Below, one piece after another: positions 35,292 to 47,379 of a stretch of 64,000 bases of DNA; positions within the stretch are counted from its first letter, which is position 1; every line of letters begins with the position of its first letter. Made by a program: the position numbers and the translations under genes. The DNA comes from Anadara kagoshimensis (lineage: Eukaryota; Mollusca; Bivalvia; Arcoida; Arcidae): contig CM037868.1 of NCBI GenBank assembly GCA_021292105.1, forward strand, positions 29,302,403-29,366,402. Reading direction: 5' to 3'. The notes beneath the pieces are model-generated. The model had not been told where the DNA came from and did not search any database. It worked only from the letters and a program-made list of their open reading frames with translations.

Positions 35292-35445
35292 GGTCTGTAA
35301 TATTTTGTAAATTCTCTTATGTATATAAAGAAGTCACTGAATCTTGTGATTCGTCCATTAAGAATTTTGACCATATTTCGGATACTGTTCCTATCTTTAA
35401 ATGGTTTGATGACAAAAGTGTTCCAGATATGGGACATGTTCTCAG
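35292..35445 (+). other. Candidate coding exon
   Basis: An acceptor-like CCTTATCTGACAG precedes it and a strong donor (CTCAG-GTGAGT) follows. With one leading base it completes the codon left by the exon at 32,036, then reads SVIFCKFSYVYKEVTESCDS and continues to WFDDKSVPDMGHVL, ending in phase 2. The frame is open upstream as well, so the acceptor is uncertain. No domain was recognised. Confidence 0.3.
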
Positions 35446-36104
35446 GTGAGTTATAAGGTCAATTACCAGGTAGGAGAAATTTCTTTTGGAGAAAAAATAC
35501 TAGTATGCAGATTTATAGCTCTTGTGTATATACTATGAGATAATTCTGCTATTTTAAATGATATATTCATGGTATATTTTCAATTAAAAGTGACATTTGA
35601 TATTTAAATTTTAAGTTGTATATATTTATATATACTAATTTGCTTTAAAGTCCTTTATGAGTCAAAGAGAAATTCATGTATAAGTAAGTTGTTTATAAAC
35701 TGGTATTGATCTCACCATGTGCTATATGTATTTAGAGGGAAAATCTAGGTATTAAATATTGCAGATAATGAAATATTTATGTGAACTCACAAGAGTAACA
35801 AAGTGTAAAATTATTTAAATAGAATATAATTTTTTGCACTAGGTAATATATATTAGAATATATGTATTAGACACCTTTAGTAAGTCTTAGGCTTGTATGG
35901 GTGCATTTTAATCTTTGCACTGTGGTGCACTAGACAACCATGATGTAACAATGACTGACAATAAGTTATATGCATTTGTCTGTCTTGTACTAGTTCTTTT
36001 AGATGCTAGCTCACCAAGACAGCAGGTGCAAAGGTTACGGTCCCATTGGTCCAATATCCTGACACCAATGCCAGCAGAACTGCACTTTAGAAACTGAAGG
36101 TTAC

Positions 36105-36180
36105 AACATTGCCCCAGTCAGGATTTGAACTCATCATCCTTGGATCTTGAGGCTATACCAACTGAGCTACATGTTCAAGA
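36105..36180 (-). mobile_element. tRNA-like SINE head, reversed
   Basis: On the minus strand: ATGTAGCTCAGTTGGTATAG and GAGTTCAAATCCTGACTGGG. It resembles a tRNA gene, but the arms do not pair well and no terminator follows, so it is called a SINE head. Confidence 0.6.
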
Positions 36181-36299
36181 TTCATGTCTTGAACATGAAC
36201 ATTTTACCATTTACAGTATTTAAAACATGCATAGTAACTTGTGTTTTATGGTACTTTGCATGGAATCTTTTGAACATCCATGTTCACACAATGCTTCCA

Positions 36300-37330
36300 G
36301 CACCAGAACTAGGATAGATTGAGAACAGTGTTGTGGGACATGTTTTGAGCACCCAGAACAAAGATAGATTGACAACAGTGTTGTGGGACATGTTTTGAGC
36401 ACCCAGAACAAAGGATAAATTGACAACAGTGTTGTGGGACATGTTTTGAGCACCTAGAACAAAGATAGATTGACAACAGTGTTGTGGGACATGTTTTGAG
36501 CACCCAGAACAAAGATAGATTGACAACAGTGTTGTGGGACATGTTTTGAGCACCCAGAACAAGGATAAATTGACAACAGTGTTGTGGGACCTGTTTTGAG
36601 CACCCAGAACTAGGATAAATTGACAACAGTGTTGTGGGACATGTTTTGAGCACCCAGAACAAAGATAGATTGACAACAGTGTTGTGGGACATGTTTTGAG
36701 CACCCAGAACAAGGATAAATTGACAGCAGTGTTGTGGGACATGTTTTGAGCACCCAGAACAAGGATAAATTGACAACAGTGTTGTGGGACATGTTTTGAA
36801 CACCCAGAACAAGGATAAATTGACAGCAGTGTTGTGGGACATGTTTTGAGCACCCAGAACTAGGATAAATTGACAGCAGTGTTGTGGGACATGTTTTGAG
36901 CACCCAGAACAAGGATAAATTGACAACAGTGTTGTGGGACATGTTTTGAACACCCAGAACAAGGATAAATTGACAACTTTGTTGTGGGACATGTTTTGAG
37001 CACCCAGAACAAAGACAGATTGACAACAGTGTTGTGGGACATGTTTTGAGCACCCTGAACAAAGACAGATTGACAACAGTGTTGTGGGACATGTTTTGAA
37101 CACCCAGAACAAGGATAAATTGACAACTTTGTTGTGGGACATGTTTTGAGCACCCTGAACAAAGACAGATTGACAACAGTGTTGTGGGACATGTTTTGAG
37201 CACCCTGAACAAAGACAGATTGACAACAGTGTTGTGGGACATGTTTTGAACACCCAGAACAAGGATAAATTGACAACTTTGTTGTGGGACATGTTTTGAG
37301 CACCCAGAACTAGGATTAATTGACAACAGT
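36300..37330. repeat. 50-bp minisatellite, about 20 copies
   Basis: The unit is TTGACAACAGTGTTGTGGGA, CATGTTTTGAGCACCCAGAA, CAAAGATAGA, with one 51-base variant near 36,410. In the last ~400 bases a three-unit (150-bp) higher-order pattern appears: one AAGGATAAA/CAACTTTG unit followed by two AAAGACAGA units. The minus strand stays open in several frames (up to 327 codons with a 50-residue period), which follows from the unit having no stop codon on that strand. Confidence 0.97.
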
Positions 37331-38580
37331 AACAAGATACTTGAAGAAGTGTGTTTGCTTTCTTCTTGTTTTCACCTTGGTGGTTAATACCAGTATTGAC
37401 AAGTACAAGTATGAATTGTTAAACGTGAGATCAGTTTGACAAGAAGATTACAGATAGGGACAGAAATATTCAATAATCATACTACTGGGGTAGAGATAAG
37501 ATATCCCTCATTTTACTGTAGAATCTAAAACAAGTTTATTGAAGTATTGATATTCTTTGGTCTCAGTCTTTTAATTAAAGGCATCTCACTCCTATGCATT
37601 CTACTCTTGTTGACTGCAAGTCTTTCATAAAGGCTTAGTCTCTTGGTTGGGTTGTTACCAGTATTGTAGACTGAGTGGCCTGTAGTGTTTATCAATGATA
37701 TTGTTGTACATGTAGAAGCACACTAAATGTGAATACAAGTGTGCAGTAGTACAAACAAATTAGCAGCCTTTGTACTTAACTTTTACACACTGCTTGAATT
37801 TGTTCAGATTAATCCCCGGGATTAGTAAGACAATGAATATTTGAAAAAAATGCTTATCTGATTTTAAGCAACTTCCAACCAGCTATCTAACCTTTTGATT
37901 TGGTTCTTTCTTTACATTTCCTTGTGGCTTTTTGCATGGTTTGAAGACTTTGACTATTGCAAAGTACCTGCTATTTATCTACAACTTTCTACATTTTATT
38001 TCATGTAAGTGTTATATATGTGTATTATTCTGGTGACATTGATATAATATATATTGACTATTACAATGCCTCTTGCTGTTAAGGTTTGAATCCTACTTAG
38101 GCTCCTACTGTTAAAAATTGTTAATTCTTAGTCTGACATTGGTGTCTTTACAACCCAATTCAACCCAAAACTAATAGTGGATAGGCTACTGTAACAAGAT
38201 ATTGTGACAGACTTAAGAAATGTGCCACTGTTACATGGTTTATTGGGGCATAGTTCATTTCAGAACTACAAATTCAGGGAAGTGATTGTGTAAGTGTATG
38301 TGTGATATTGAAGTTATCATAGCTTCAGATATATTGAGCCAGGTAAAGGTATTATCTCAGTATTTATATAATGTAATAAGGTATAAGTTTAATGCTCATA
38401 AATCCTGAAGGAGGGATTATATACATGTCTTGGGACATATTTTTTATTTTCTATTTGTCACGAACTATTTGTTTATGGATTTTTGTACTTATTTTCAGGA
38501 TTTCATTTTAGGTGGTCTGAAGTATTCTGGTTTAGTTGAGGAATACCATTTCTACCAGAGTCACTGATGACTCATTTCGT
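37331..38580. other. Spacer between two large tandem arrays
   Basis: No gene or repeat is recognised. The last 100 bases are the left flank of the 47-bp array. Confidence 0.45.
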
Positions 38581-41500
38581 AGGTCACCACAACAGCATTA
38601 TTACTACTGTCCACCATGTTAGATACTAGGTCACCACAACAGCATTATTACTACTGTCCACCATGTTATATACTAGGTCATCACAACAGCATTATTACTA
38701 CTGTCCACCATGTTAGATACTAGGTCACCACAACAGCATTATTACTACTGTCCACCATGTTAGATACTAGGTCATCACAACAGCATTATTACTACTGTCC
38801 ACCATGTTAGATACTAGGTCACCACAACAGCATTATTACTACTGTCCACCATGTTAGATACTAGCTCATCACAACAGCATTATTACTACTGTCCACCATG
38901 TTAGATACTAGGTCACCACAACAGCATTATTACTAATGTCCACCATGTTAGATACTAGGTCATCACAACAGCATTATTACTACTGTCCACCATGTTAGAT
39001 ACTAGGTCACCACAACAGCATTATTACTACTGTCCACCATGTTATATACTAGGTCATCACAACAGCATTATTACTACTGTCCACCATGTTAGATACTAGG
39101 TCACCACAACAGCATTATTACTACTGTCCACCATGTTATATACTAGGTCATCACAACAGCATTATTACTACTGTCCACCATGTTATATACTAGGTCATCA
39201 CAACAGCATTATTACTACTGTCCACCATGTTAGATACTAGGTCACCACAACAGCATTATTACTACTGTCCACCATGTTAGATACTAGGTCATCACAACAG
39301 CATTATTACTACTGTCCACCATGTTATATACTAGGTCATCACAACAGCATTATTACTACTGTCCACCAAGTTAGATACTAGGTCACCACAACAGCATTAT
39401 TACTACTGTCCACCATGTTAGATACTAGGTCATCACAACAGCATTATTACTACTGTCCACCATGTTAGATACTAGGTCACCACAACAGCATTATTACTAC
39501 TGTCCACCATGTTAGATACTAGGTCATCACAACAGCATTATTACTACTGTCCACCATGTTAGATACTAGGTCACCACAACAGCATTATTACTACTGTCCA
39601 CCATGTTAGATACTAGGTCACCACAACAGCATTATTACTACTGTCCACCATGTTAGATACTAGGTCACCACAACAGCATTATTACTACTGTCCACCATGT
39701 TTATACTAGGTCACCACAACAGCATTATTACTACTGTCCACCATGTTATATAGGTCACCACAACAGCATTATTACTACTGTCCACCATGTTATATACTAG
39801 GTCACCACAACAGCATTATTACTACTGTCCACATGTTAGATACTAGGTCACCACAACAGCATTATTACTACTGTCCACCATGTTAGATACTAGGTCACCA
39901 CAACAACAGCATTATTACTACTGTCCACCATGTTAGATACTAGGTCACCACAACAGCATTATTACTACTGTCCACCATGTTAGATACTAGGTCATCACAA
40001 CAGCATTATTACTACTGTCCACCATGTTAGATACTAGGTCACCACAACAGCATTATTACTACTGTCCACCATGTTAGATACTAGGTCATCACAACAGCAT
40101 TATTACTACTGTCCACCATGTTAGATACTAGGTCACACAACAGCATTATTACTACTGTCCACCATGTTAGATACTAGGTCATCACAACAGCATTATTACT
40201 ACTGTCCACCATGTTAGATACTAGGTCATCACAACAGCATTATTACTACTGTCCACCATGTTAGATACTAGGTCACCACAACAGCATTATTACTACTGTC
40301 CACCATGTTAGATACTAGGTCATCACAACAGCATTATTACTACTGTCCACCATGTTAGATACTAGGTCATCACAACAGCATTATTACTACTGTCCACCAT
40401 GTTAGATACTAGGTCATCACAACAGCATTATTACTACTGTCCACCATGTTAGATACTAGGTCACCACAACAGCATTATTACTACTGTCCACCATGTTAGA
40501 TACTAGGTCACCACAACAGCATTATTACTACTGTCCACCATGTTAGATACTAGGTCACAACAGCATTATTACTACTGTCCACCATGTTAGATACTAGGTC
40601 ACCACAACAGCATTATTACTACTGTCCACCATGTTAGATACTAGGTCACCACAACAGCATTATTACTACTGTCCACCATGTTAGATACTAGGTCACCACA
40701 ACAGCATTATTACTAATGTCCACCATGTTAGATACTAGGTCACCACAACAGCATTATTACTACTGTCCACCATGTTAGATACTAGGTCACCACAACAGCA
40801 TTATTACTACTGTCCACCATGTTAGATACTAGGTCACCACAACAGCATTATTACTACTGTCCACCATGTTAGATACTAGGTCACCACAACAGCATTATTA
40901 CTAATGTCCACCATGTTAGATACTAGGTCACCACAACAGCATTATTACTACTGTCCACCATGTTAGATACTAGGTCACCACAACAGCATTATTACTACTG
41001 TCCACCATGTTAGATACTAGGTCACCACAACAGCATTATTACTACTGTCCACCATGTTAGATACTAGGTCACCACAACAGCATTATTACTACTGTCCACC
41101 ATGTTAGATACTAGGTCACCACAACAGCATTATTACTACTGTCCACCATGTTAGATACTAGGTCACCACAACAGCATTATTACTACTGTCCACCATGTTA
41201 GATACTAGGTCATCACAACAGCATTATTACTACTGTCCACCATGTTAGATACTAGGTCACCACAACAGCATTATTACTACTGTCCACCATGTTAGATACT
41301 AGGTCACCACAACAGCATTATTACTACTGTCCACCATGTTAGATACTAGGTCACCACAACAGCATTATTACTACTGTCCACCATGTTAGATACTAGGTCC
41401 CACAACAGCATTATTACTACTGTCCACCATGTTAGATACTAGGTCACCACAACAGCATTATTACTACTGTCCACCATGTTAGATACTAGGTCACCACACA

Positions 41501-43713
41501 GCATTATTACTACTGTCCACCATGTTAGATACTAGGTCATCACAACAGCATTATTACTACTGTCCACCATGTTATATACTAGGTCACCACAACAGCATTA
41601 TTACTACTGTCCACCATGTTAGATACTAGGTCACACAACAGCATTATTACTACTGTCCACCATGTTAGATACTAGGTCACACAACAGCATTATTACTACT
41701 GTCCACCATGTTATAGATACTAGGTCACCACAACAGCATTATTACTACTGTCCACCATGTTAGATACTAGGTCACCACAACAGCATTATTACTACTGTCC
41801 ACCATGTTAGATACTAGGTCACCACAACAGCATTATTACTACTGTCCACCATGTTAGATACTAGGTCACCACAACAGCATTATTACTACTGTCCACCATG
41901 TTATATACTAGGTCACCACAACAGCATTATTACTACTGTCCACCATGTTAGATACTAGGTCACCACAACAGCATTATTACTACTGTCCACCATGTTAGAT
42001 ACTAGGTCATCACAACAGCATTATTACTACTGTCCACCATGTTAGATACTAGGTCGCCACAACAGCATTATTACTACTGTCCACCATGTTATATACTAGG
42101 TCACCACAACAGCATTATTACTACTGTCCACCATGTTAGATACTAGGTCACCACAACAGCATTATTACTACTGTCCACCATGTTAGATACTAGGTCACCA
42201 CAACAGCATTATTACTACTGTCCACCATGTTAGATACTAGGTCACACAACAGCATTATTACTACTGTCCACCATGTTAGATACTAGGTCACCACAACAGC
42301 ATTATTACTACTGTCCACCATGTTAGATACTAGGTCACCACAACAGCATTATTACTACTGTCCACCATGTTAGATACTAGGTCACCACAACAGCATTATT
42401 ACTACTGTCCACCATGTTAGATACTAGGTCACACAACAGCATTATTACTACTGTCCACCATGTTAGATACTAGGTCACCACAACAGCATTATTACTACTG
42501 TCCACCATGTTAGATACTAGGTCATCACAACAGCATTATTACTACTGTCCACCATGTTAGATACTAGGTCATCACAACAGCATTATTACTACTGTCCACC
42601 ATGTTAGATACTAGGTCATCCACAACAGCATTATTACTACTGTCCACCATGTTAGATACTAGGTCACCACAACAGCATTATTACTACTGTCCACCATGTT
42701 AGATACTAGGTCATCACAACAGCATTATTACTACTGTCCACCATGTTAGATACTAGGTCATCACAACAGCATTATTACTACTGTCCACCATGTTAGATAC
42801 TAGGTCATCACAACAGCATTATTACTACTGTCCACCATGTTAGATACTAGGTCACCACAACAGCATTATTACTACTGTCCACCATGTTAGATACTAGGTC
42901 ACACAACAGCATTATTACTACTGTCCACCATGTTAGATACTAGGTCACCACAACAGCATTATTACTACTGTCCACCATGTTATATACTAGGTCACCACAA
43001 CAGCATTATTACTACTGTCCACCATGTTATATACTAGGTCACCACAACAGCATTATTACTACTGTCCACCATGTTATATACTAGGTCACCACAACAGCAT
43101 TATTACTACTGTCCACCATGTTATATACTAGGTCATCACAACAGCATTATTACTACTGTCCCCATGTTATATACTAGGTCACACAACAGCATTATTACTA
43201 CTGTCCACCATGTTATATACTAGGTCACCACAACAGCATTATTACTACTGTCCACCATGTTATATACTAGGTCACCACAACAGCATTATTACTACTGTCC
43301 ACCATGTTATATACTAGGTCACCACAACAGCATTATTACTACTGTCCACCATGTTATATACTAGGTCATCACAACAGCATTATTACTACTGTCCACCATG
43401 TTATATACTAGGTCATCACAACAGCATTATTACTACTGTCCACCATGTTATACTAGGTCACCACAACAGCATTATTACTACTGTCCACCATGTTAGATAC
43501 TAGGTCACCACAACAGCATTATTACTACTGTCCACCATGTTAGATACTAGGTCACCACAACAGCATTATTACTACTGTCCACCATGTTATACTAGGTCAT
43601 CACAACAGCATTATTACTACTGTCCACCATGTTAGATACTAGGTCACCACAACATTATTACTACTGTCACTATGTTAGATACTAGGTCACCACAACAGCA
43701 TTATTACTACTGT
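38581..43713. repeat. 47-bp satellite-like array, about 109 copies
   Basis: The unit is AGGTCACCACAACAGCATTA, TTACTACTGTCCACCATGTT, AGATACT. In the first part, units with GGTCACCAC and GGTCATCAC alternate, giving a 94-bp dimer. The middle is mostly GGTCACCAC with scattered single-base deletions (GGTCACACA). Towards the end TTATATACT replaces TTAGATACT in runs of neighbouring units. Regional variant blocks suggest spread by local duplication. No coding frame persists, because 47 is not a multiple of three and stops occur. Confidence 0.99.
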
Positions 43714-46700
43714 TAGGTCTACTACTGGTACTGTTATGATGTCATAGGTAACTCTTAAAATGTCATATTACTTGTATACCCAGAGAAGCAAAAGCTGGAT
43801 CCAAACTGCTCAACTTTTTTCATTCAGCCACCAATGGATGTTTTGGATGTTGTTAACATTTACAAATACTAGTCTTTAAATCTATTTGATGCTAGATGGG
43901 AAGCCCTTGTACATGTTATGCATGGTTATCAGTACTTGGATATCCTGACTGCTATGTTGGTATATTTAGACTAGAACATTGCTAGAAATCCAAGAATGGC
44001 ATGTCCTTCCTGGTCAATTGACAACATAAAATTAAATAATACAATGCCAGTCCATAGAACTATAGGCCAGGTCTACCAGGGAATTTATAGATGCAGGTAT
44101 TTCAGGCCATTTTGGCATGGTTGATCTGGACCTCATTTTGTTGTTTCAAGTCACTGTTTCTTTGTAATTACATTAGTCCAATGTTCCAGCCTCCAAATTG
44201 TTTTCAGAGTAGATCTGATCTGAACTTCCGGTGGGTACTTAGCATATAAGCTGTTGTCTTCAATCTTTCCCATGCTTCCTGATCAAACATGAGCATATGG
44301 AATAGTAATGTATTAAAATGGACAAGGTCGTAACCTTTTAAAACCCGGTATATTACATAAAAACGTTACCGATAAGAAGGATCTTTATAATATTGATTTA
44401 TGTGTCAAATTGAATTTTTACACTATTCATTTCGATTTCTGAGTTGTATCACAGACATTATCGGTGGCTCTGAAGTGCATAACCTTTGCTGTTATCGGTA
44501 TTCCTCTTACTACAAAATCAAATAATCTTAAAAACGATCGCCGGGTATATGCTAGTCGACTGTACCATTTATGACAGACAAGTAATAAACTACACTTTAT
44601 GATGGAAAATAAGTCTGAAATCTGATCACTTTGTTAAAATTTTACGATCTGTCTTTTCCGTGTTATTTGAGTAATTTCACTGATTGTAAACACTTGTCCT
44701 GGTGACGTTTTTAATTTGAAATTAGAAGATTGTCCTATAATAAAATTCTCTACAAAGAAAAGGTGTGTAATGACTAAGGTCGGGAAAGGTTAGGACATTA
44801 TGACGGGTCAAATGAAGTGATAATAAAATGGACCAGTATTAAAATGATATGGTTTATCAAATGCGGAACATCTCGTGGCGTCATGATTTACAATGTTGCG
44901 TATTAGGTATCCGGGTTGACGTCACCGTTCCCATGCAGATGGCAGACGAGTCCTGCATGCAATGGACATGTGTTACGTTTGAAGTCCTTTTAGGAAAATG
45001 TAGGAAAATTAGTTTGTGTCAAAAATCAACAACGGCGTGTTAAAATGGTAGCTCAACGCTGTAACATAAACCTGTGTAGGAGAAAGCAACTTATAGCTAA
45101 AGCATATACTTTGCCAAAAACATATACAGCAGCAGTTAAACCGCAAGTCAAAGTAACGAAACACAACAAGATAATTATAAAACTCCTGACATTGTATGGA
45201 GGCAAAACAGAGTTTGGCGAAAAGACTTGACAGGATGCTACAAATGTATTTCAGTGTCTTGTCACAATGTTGTAGTTTGTATCAAAATGTACTAGATTTG
45301 ATACATGTGGTATCCTAGTAATTAAATGAAGTCTTGCTTTAAAATTTTGCCGACTTCCATGTTGTTCTTAAGATACAAGAATGTGTAGTCAAGAAAAGAC
45401 CAATGAAATAAGGTCTAACTAACAAGAAAACGTTATTTTGAATTTAAATATATATCCACTACACCTTGTATATAAATGAATGGAGAGCACTATTGGCTGA
45501 TATATGTTAGCTCTTTTAACATTGTATATTGATAATATGAACAATTAACGTATAGAATTTCACACACAAAACATTTATACATGAGATTATACTTGTTGTA
45601 AGAACTTTACAGGAAACCCTAATAATTTATATTTACAAATCAAGAGGTTATAGGTCACCTCGCTAGTTTTCATACCTGACTAGAACTTGGCTAACAGCGC
45701 CCTTGTATAATCAGCATGTACTTTTTTCAAAATAAAAGACTCCTTTGTCGCCTATTTAGAAGATTGATTTTTCTTTAAGCCTTTTTATAATACATTTGAT
45801 GATGATCACTTCATACATTGTCGCTTTTTGAAATGCATTTTGACCTGACGCTCTTTTGAAAACATTTCTTCTCTGCAATGTCGTTCTACCAACCCTTCAG
45901 TAATGTATAAAATTCAATTGAAAAACTGTCATATCGTTCGATTCCAAATCTTCACTTGCTTACTCGCTCATATGTTTTGTTAGAACTGTATTGCTTCCAT
46001 ATATGTACAACATTTATTCTATGTTTTTGTGCATCAAGAAGTTCTATGAATAACAATTTTGGAAATAGCGGCATAGAGAATGACGTATACAACAACGATT
46101 CCGTTACCTTATATTAGGTAACGTAAAAGAGGATCGGAAACGGCTTTTCAGTGACAAGTTCAATATGCTTTTTGTTCCCGTAAACATGCACAAAAAAGTT
46201 ATAATCAACAGGATTGGCTATTGATGGTCGTTTGCAAGTACAATACTTGGGCAATCAACTATGACATACTCATTGTTCCATAGCGATTAAAAAACTAACA
46301 TGACACCACACATTGCAAAAAGTACCCAATCAATATTGCTGGACGTTAATTCAAGCGTTGATTGGTGCCACAGGTATTTTTCAGTGCAGAACATTTATTG
46401 GACATTGGCTTAGCCCTTGCTCAAAATGACCTTTTATATGGACGTCGTTTTCAGATCACGGGTTCTTTTGCATTGCAGAAACATTGATTGGACCTTGGGC
46501 TTCCAACGGTAAACGGAATTATGTTTGTGTATATATAAATTAATTTCGGGAAGTTAAAACTTATGCTGTAGTATGTAATAATGCTGACAAATAGAAAATT
46601 AATCGGTGTTATTTTTTTTGTTGATTTGTGGAGTATTAAGTAAGGTATAACAGATAGTTGTAATAAGTTATTCTGATAGAGAACGTATAGTTACGCTAAA

Positions 46701-46990
46701 ATCGCAAATGTCACTTTCCTAATATGTCCAATATGTCGTTTTAAAATAGCTATCTTGTATTTGCCTGTAATTAATGTAAAGTATATCATTATTTTTTTTT
46801 CAAAAATTACTACACCTAAGTTGAGGTGTTACGTATGATGTACGTTTTTATGTGCCCCCTTAGAATGGCCTTACACCTCTTGTATAGTTATGGCCTATAT
46901 CACAGGCGAGTTTGTTGTAATAATGCGGTATAATTCCTCCATACAAAGGGTAGTAGTAGTTTATTTAACTAGCAGTTAACAATGACACAT
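43714..46990. other. Low-repeat sequence, no recognised gene
   Basis: It is less repeated and has more CpG than most of the window. Open frames at 44,849-45,043 and 45,045-45,230 have no motif. A perfect palindromic TGACGTCA lies at 44,917. CCAATCA-like motifs occur near 46,330-46,490. Confidence 0.45.
44917..44924. promoter_or_regulatory. Perfect CRE palindrome (TGACGTCA)
   Basis: TGACGTCA is the full cAMP-response element bound by CREB/ATF proteins. It sits in the CpG-richer patch at 44.3-45.0 kb, upstream of the miR-92 cluster. One 8-base match in 64 kb can be chance, and no start site is visible. Confidence 0.25.
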
Positions 46991-46994
46991 TCGA

Positions 46995-47375
46995 CATGTT
47001 ACCCGCTTTTTATACAGCGGGTTAAAGGACCTTATATGTATAACACAAGTTCTATATATTCGGCGTATGTTGTTGGTGGTATATATGATCTGGATGGAGA
47101 TTTTATTTGATCATTATGTTTTATGATCATTATATATGTGCCTTATATAGTTGGTATTTTACCCGCTTTTTAAACAACGGTTCACAGTCAGGATAGACTT
47201 CTATGTATGTCACTATATACACGTAATGAGAAAGTTCAAATTCTGTTTGTACATATTTGGAAAACACCTATTGGTTATTATATGATCTGTATATAGAGTT
47301 TGTAGTTACCATTGATCGGCTTGGTTTATGTTTTTATGTATGTACCCGCTGTCAGGGTGTTCAACTTTAGTTATG
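46995..47375. repeat. Diverged tandem repeats around a TACCCGCT motif
   Basis: TACCCGCT occurs at about 47,000, 47,160 and 47,343. The first forms a hairpin, ACCCGCT-TTTTATAC-AGCGGGT; the second has a broken right arm. Between them TATATGATCTGGATGGAG and TATATGATCTGTATATAGAG also correspond, consistent with an old duplication of about 160-185 bases. Confidence 0.4.
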
Positions 47376-47379
47376 TACC

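Noticed and set aside
36105-36180. tRNA gene on the minus strand
   Set aside because: The A- and B-box-like sequences are there, but the acceptor and anticodon stems do not pair.
36309-37292. 327-codon open frame on the minus strand
   Set aside because: It lies entirely in the 50-bp tandem array; overlapping frames are open too because the unit lacks stop codons on that strand.
38581-43713. Array of nuclear-receptor half-sites (AGGTCA in each 47-bp unit)
   Set aside because: One hexamer per unit is expected by chance in some repeats, and the 47-base spacing does not match known receptor-dimer spacings.
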